Assembly (NCBI RefSeq): GCF_025147765.1
Contig: NZ_CP102265.1
Coordinates: 2,765,001-2,829,000, forward strand
Source of the DNA: Blautia obeum ATCC 29174
GTDB lineage: Bacteria > Bacillota > Clostridia > Lachnospirales > Lachnospiraceae
Direction: 5' to 3'
Length of the DNA: 64,000 nucleotides
Below are positions 60,904 through 64,000 of the stretch, one piece after another (the first letter of the stretch is position 1; each line of letters opens with the position of its first letter). Made by a program: the position numbers and the translations under genes. The notes under the pieces were generated by a model. That model worked only from the letters and a program-made list of their open reading frames with translations. It did not search any database and was not told the origin of the DNA.

Positions 60904-63429
60904 TTAGAAGCCCTGTTCTGTTCTTCTGATGATATCGTCCTGAAGAGAACGTGACAGTGTTGTAAACAATGCACTGTAACCGGCAACACGAACAACCAGA
61001 TGTGCGTATTTCTCCGGATGCTTCTGTGCATCGATCAGAGTCGCTCTGTCAACAACGTTAAACTGCATATGCATTCCCTTCTGATCAAAATATGTTCTGA
61101 TCAGAGCCACAAATTTCTCCAGTCCTTCTCTTCCGGCAAGTGCTGACGGATGGAATTTCTGGTTAAACAGTGTTCCGTTGGATACGATAAAGTGATCCAG
61201 TCTGGAAACAGATGTTGCTGCTGCCGTCGGACCGTTGACATCTTTACCTGCAGAAGGAGAAACACCATCTGCTACCGGAGTATGCGCATAACGGCCATCC
61301 GGAGTAGCGCCTGTCTGTCCGCCCAGCGGAACATTCGCAGATACCGGATAAAGTCCTGCATGGAACTGTCCTCCACGTGGATTATGATATTTCTGAAGAG
61401 GACGTGTATAGGTATATGCAACATCTCTTGCAAAATAATCCACATCATCGATGGCATTTCCGAATTTCGGAACTTCATCGATCATATCATGCAGTTCTGT
61501 AAATTTCTGAATCTGCTCATCGGAAGGTTTCAGTCTCATAACTGTCTGAAGAACTGCTTTTGCTGTATCTTCGTTGACAGTCATTCCTGCATCCTGCATT
61601 CCCTTGAGAATCATTTCTGACATATCGGCAACAGATTTTTCATCAAGGCCTTTGTCGTAGTTCCATGCGAGCGCTTCTTTATAAGTCTCCATGGAAACTT
61701 TCTTATCTTCATAAACAAGCTTGCGGATCGCATACAGGGAATCTGCCATATTCGCAATACCAAATCCCTGCGGACCGGTAAAGTTATAAACTGCTCCACC
61801 CTGCTCTGCTGTAAGGCCACGGGTCAGACAGTCATCTACCATGGATGCAAGGAACGGAAGCGGACATCTCTCTGCATGTGCAACATCGATCGCATTATCT
61901 GCATTGACCATCAGAGAAATACAGTATTCCATCTGTTTCTTGTATGCATCATAGAATTCGTCGAAAGTATTCATCTTGGTAACATCGCCAGTCTGAATGC
62001 CAACCTGTACACCCTTGTCCATACCATTTGCAAAAACAAGTTCAAGCGGACGGCACATATTAAAGAACGCTGCATCATGCCAGCCGTTTGTCTTACCGGA
62101 TTTCTGCGGTTCAACACATCCGATGATGTTGTATTCTCTTGCATCTTCCAGAGTGAGGCCTCTGTTCTGCAGTGCCGGAATGATAACTTCATCATTATAG
62201 TAAGCCGGAAGTCCGATACCGGTTCTTGTAAGGTCAGCTGCCTTCATCAGCAGTTCATGCGGAGAACCATTCCATACACGGATCGACAAAGACGGCTGCG
62301 GCAGGAATACCTGCTTGGACGCCTCGATGCACATAAATGAAAGATCATTGGTAACATCTTCGCCGTATTTGTTCTGTCCGCCTACGATCAGGTTCTGGAA
62401 AAGGCTGTATCCCGCAAAGCCCTTAGCTGATTCTTCATCACGACACTTGTTCAGGTCATTCATCTTAACCCAAATACAGTCGATCAGCTCCTGTGCAAAC
62501 TCTCTTGTGATCACACCTTTGTCTATGTCTTCCTTATAATAAGGATACATATACTGATCAAAACGTCCAGGTGAAATGGAATGTCCACTGGATTCAATCT
62601 GAATCAGCTGCTGTACAAACCAGAAAGACTGGCAGGCTTCATAGAAGCTTGTAGCTCCGTTCGCCGGTACACGGCTGCAGTTTTCTGAAATCTGCAGAAG
62701 TTCCTGTTTACGTACTGGATCTGTACACTCTGCTGCCATCTGGGATGCGAGTTCTGCATATCTTTCTGCGTATTCGATTGCTGCCTGGCAGGAAAGGATC
62801 ACTGCATTTAAGAAATGGCTCTTCGTAACATAGTTGGCATCTCCAACCTGGCATTTGTCCAGCTCTGCCTGTGCTTTGTCGATGATTCCCTTGTATCCGA
62901 TTGCAAGGACTTCACCATATTTAACAGTTACGTGACCTACACCATTGTAGAAATAGTTTCCAGGTGTAAAGATATTGTGTTCGATTGCTTTGATTGCTTC
63001 CGGATCCATATAGGATGTAGCAAGTTCACTGGATGTCTTACCCTTCCAGTATTTATGTACTTCTCTTAACTCCTGCTTGGTCTCTTCTGCAATATAAAAC
63101 GGGTCCGCGCTCCTCGTTTCAACGGTATCCAGCTCATCTTCCAGCCACTGGAAGGAAAATTCCGGGAATGTCTGACATCCTCGCGGTGCGATCGTGCTGC
63201 TTCCGACGATCAGTTCATTGTCACGAATGATGATCGGAATATTACAGAGAATGTGAGCAAAAGCTTCCGCACGCCGTGTGACCATCGGCTCACCTTCGGT
63301 AGCCTTATATGATTCAGTAAGCAGCTTCGCTCTGGCAGACTCGATTACCGGCATATTGGCATAAAGTGCCTCAACCAGTTTCGGAATCCTGGATGACTTT
63401 GGAACATCTGTGGTATTAAACATCTCCAC
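60904..63429 (-). CDS. B12-independent glycyl-radical 1,2-propanediol dehydratase
   Basis: 841 residues, full-length PFL-like enzyme. Catalytic thiyl Cys438 and Glu440 in IIGCVEPQKSGKT, substrate-site His166 (GVGHVTVK), His283/Ser284 (SGHSISPGRFDQ) and Asp452 (WHDAAFF), and radical Gly817 in VRVAGYSALFTTLSRSLQ. GCVEP marks the dehydratase/CutC group; context favours 1,2-propanediol over glycerol or choline. It converts propanediol to propionaldehyde by an oxygen-sensitive radical. The GTG start at 63429 lies 4 bases after AAGGAG; ATG 63423 is an alternative. No N-terminal encapsulation extension is seen. Confidence 0.92.
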   Translation of the reverse strand: MEMFNTTDVPKSSRIPKLVEALYANMPVIESARAKLLTESYKATEGEPMVTRRAEAFAHILCNIPIIIRDNELIVGSSTIAPRGCQTFPEFSFQWLEDELDTVETRSADPFYIAEETKQELREVHKYWKGKTSSELATSYMDPEAIKAIEHNIFTPGNYFYNGVGHVTVKYGEVLAIGYKGIIDKAQAELDKCQVGDANYVTKSHFLNAVILSCQAAIEYAERYAELASQMAAECTDPVRKQELLQISENCSRVPANGATSFYEACQSFWFVQQLIQIESSGHSISPGRFDQYMYPYYKEDIDKGVITREFAQELIDCIWVKMNDLNKCRDEESAKGFAGYSLFQNLIVGGQNKYGEDVTNDLSFMCIEASKQVFLPQPSLSIRVWNGSPHELLMKAADLTRTGIGLPAYYNDEVIIPALQNRGLTLEDAREYNIIGCVEPQKSGKTNGWHDAAFFNMCRPLELVFANGMDKGVQVGIQTGDVTKMNTFDEFYDAYKKQMEYCISLMVNADNAIDVAHAERCPLPFLASMVDDCLTRGLTAEQGGAVYNFTGPQGFGIANMADSLYAIRKLVYEDKKVSMETYKEALAWNYDKGLDEKSVADMSEMILKGMQDAGMTVNEDTAKAVLQTVMRLKPSDEQIQKFTELHDMIDEVPKFGNAIDDVDYFARDVAYTYTRPLQKYHNPRGGQFHAGLYPVSANVPLGGQTGATPDGRYAHTPVADGVSPSAGKDVNGPTAAATSVSRLDHFIVSNGTLFNQKFHPSALAGREGLEKFVALIRTYFDQKGMHMQFNVVDRATLIDAQKHPEKYAHLVVRVAGYSALFTTLSRSLQDDIIRRTEQGF

Positions 63430-63442
63430 GCTTCTCCTTTCT

Positions 63443-63529
63443 TATGGTGTCACTACCTTAAAGGTATCTCTTACACCATATCTCATATGCAATCAGAAGG
63501 CGCTAAAACGCCACGATTCATATAGAATC
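63443..63529 (-). promoter_or_regulatory. Structured 5' leader of the glycyl-radical dehydratase gene
   Basis: Three inverted repeats between start site and RBS: GATTC-N5-GAATC (63515-63529, at the start site), GGCG-N6-CGCC (63499-63512), and an 8-bp stem TATGGTGT/ACACCATA (63443-63450, 63473-63480) enclosing a TACCTTAAAGGTA palindrome, ending next to the AAGGAG site. Confidence 0.5.
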
Positions 63530-63558
63530 ATTATACTCTACGTGCTCTTTCATGTCAA
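63530..63558 (-). promoter_or_regulatory. Consensus promoter of the glycyl-radical dehydratase-activase genes
   Basis: Minus strand TTGACA (63558-63553), 17-bp spacer, TATAAT (63535-63530): a perfect sigma-70 match, about 100 bp before the start codon. Confidence 0.85.
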
Positions 63559-63591
63559 CGAAATCCAACATTATTCTTCTGTTTTTTACGA

Positions 63592-63631
63592 GGTTTTTGT
63601 TGTGGTTTTTATTGGTTTTGTGTTGGTTTTT
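63592..63631 (-). promoter_or_regulatory. Helically phased GGTTTT repeats upstream of the dehydratase promoter
   Basis: GGTTTT begins at 63592, 63604, 63614 and 63625 (spacings 12, 10 and 11 bp), 34 to 73 bp upstream of the -35. The rest of the 63430-63765 gap holds the promoter, the leader hairpins and nothing gene-like. Resembles the array before the aldolase promoter. Confidence 0.5.
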
Positions 63632-63765
63632 ATTTTGAACTGCATTTTTCTGTTGACTTTTGTGATAGTGACTGCCATACTGGAGTTAATGATATCTTTG
63701 CGGTCAGATTTTATATTTATCTGCCACATTTTTTCGATTTATTTTCGATCTAAGGAGGGATCTTC

Positions 63766-64000
63766 ATGTATCTTTCTGATATACATACGCATTCTATCGC
63801 AAGTGGCCACGGAACCACCTGTACGATTTCTGATATGGCCAAAGCAGCCTCCAGAAAAGGGCTGAAGTTGCTCGGAATCACAGACCACGGTCCTGGAACG
63901 CTGGCCGCTGGAACTTCTTCTTATTTCCGCAGTCTGACTTATGCGCCGAAGAAGCGTTTTGGAATTGAATTGCTTTTTGGAGTGGAATTAAATATCCTGG
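63766..64000 (+). CDS. PHP-domain phosphoesterase/hydrolase, N-terminal part (continues past window)
   Basis: The first 78 codons, read by eye. ATG at 63766 after a strong TAAGGAGGG site. It begins MYLSDIHTHSIASGHGTTC and continues GLKLLGITDHGPGT, giving the PHP-domain HxH and TDHG metal motifs, then FGIELLFGVELNI. This is the YcdX / histidinol-phosphatase-like branch of the PHP family, trinuclear-metal phosphoesterases. Divergent from the BMC locus. Truncated by the window, so function cannot be refined. Confidence 0.85.
   Translation, partial: MYLSDIHTHSIASGHGTTCTISDMAKAASRKGLKLLGITDHGPGTLAAGTSSYFRSLTYAPKKRFGIELLFGVELNIL

Noticed and set aside
60904..63429. Glycyl-radical enzyme as choline lyase, glycerol dehydratase or pyruvate formate-lyase
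   Set aside because: GCVEP excludes pyruvate formate-lyase (two adjacent Cys); the neighbours (fuculose-type aldolase, PduP/L, PduCDE) favour 1,2-propanediol. Glycerol activity is not excluded by sequence alone.

Overview
The window reads as a gut Lachnospiraceae chromosome (Blautia / Ruminococcus obeum / Roseburia-like). Support for this: low-to-mid GC, strong AGGAGG ribosome binding sites, YesM/YesN-type two-component systems, BspA-type leucine-rich-repeat and InlB-type surface modules, and a fucose/rhamnose-to-propanediol microcompartment typical of these anaerobes. The genus is an inference. No rRNA, tRNA, insertion sequence, phage gene or CRISPR array was seen. Almost all genes serve uptake and breakdown of deoxy-sugars, pentoses or polyols.

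Layout. 1-564: 5' part of a sugar ABC ATPase gene leaving the window. 811-8613 (+): a surface-polymer operon (two CDP-glycerol-type transferases, one fused to a GT4 domain, and a GT2) co-linear with a YesN/YesM pair. 8682-11519 (-): a fucose/arabinose-isomerase-family enzyme and a rhamnulokinase. 11757-21097 (-): a CUT2 sugar ABC transporter plus a three-part sensor (membrane-anchored binding protein, histidine kinase, AraC-type response regulator). 21248-27544 (-): an orphan sugar pathway (isomerase, FGGY kinase, DUF4432 epimerase-like protein, aldo/keto reductase, cupin, class II aldolase), divergent from a PocR-domain AraC regulator. 28661-35528 (-): a polyol/ketose cluster (aldolase, LacI, xylulokinase, Zn dehydrogenase, PfkB kinase, aldo/keto reductase) with an unusual 337-bp structured gap. 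35828-40860: fucose mutarotase, a secreted papain-like protease with surface modules, a decayed gene, and an SH3-domain surface protein. 41078-43922: L-fucose isomerase and its divergent AraC regulator.

44004-63429 (-): a bacterial microcompartment (BMC) locus of 22 genes and the main item of interest. It encodes a glycyl-radical propanediol dehydratase with its activase, and also a complete B12-dependent diol dehydratase (PduCDE) with reactivase (PduGH) and cobalamin adenosyltransferase (PduO). Both sit with one shell gene set (four BMC-H, one BMC-T, one vertex protein), fuculose-phosphate-type aldolase, PduP, PduL, PduS and two alcohol dehydrogenases. Proposed flow: L-fucose or L-rhamnose is isomerised and phosphorylated, then cleaved by the aldolase to DHAP and lactaldehyde. 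Lactaldehyde is reduced to 1,2-propanediol, which is dehydrated inside the shell to propionaldehyde and converted to propanol and propionyl-phosphate. Two consensus promoters drive the locus, one before the glycyl-radical enzyme and one before the aldolase. Both are preceded by helically phased T-tract arrays. A PHP-family gene starts at 63766 and runs off the window.
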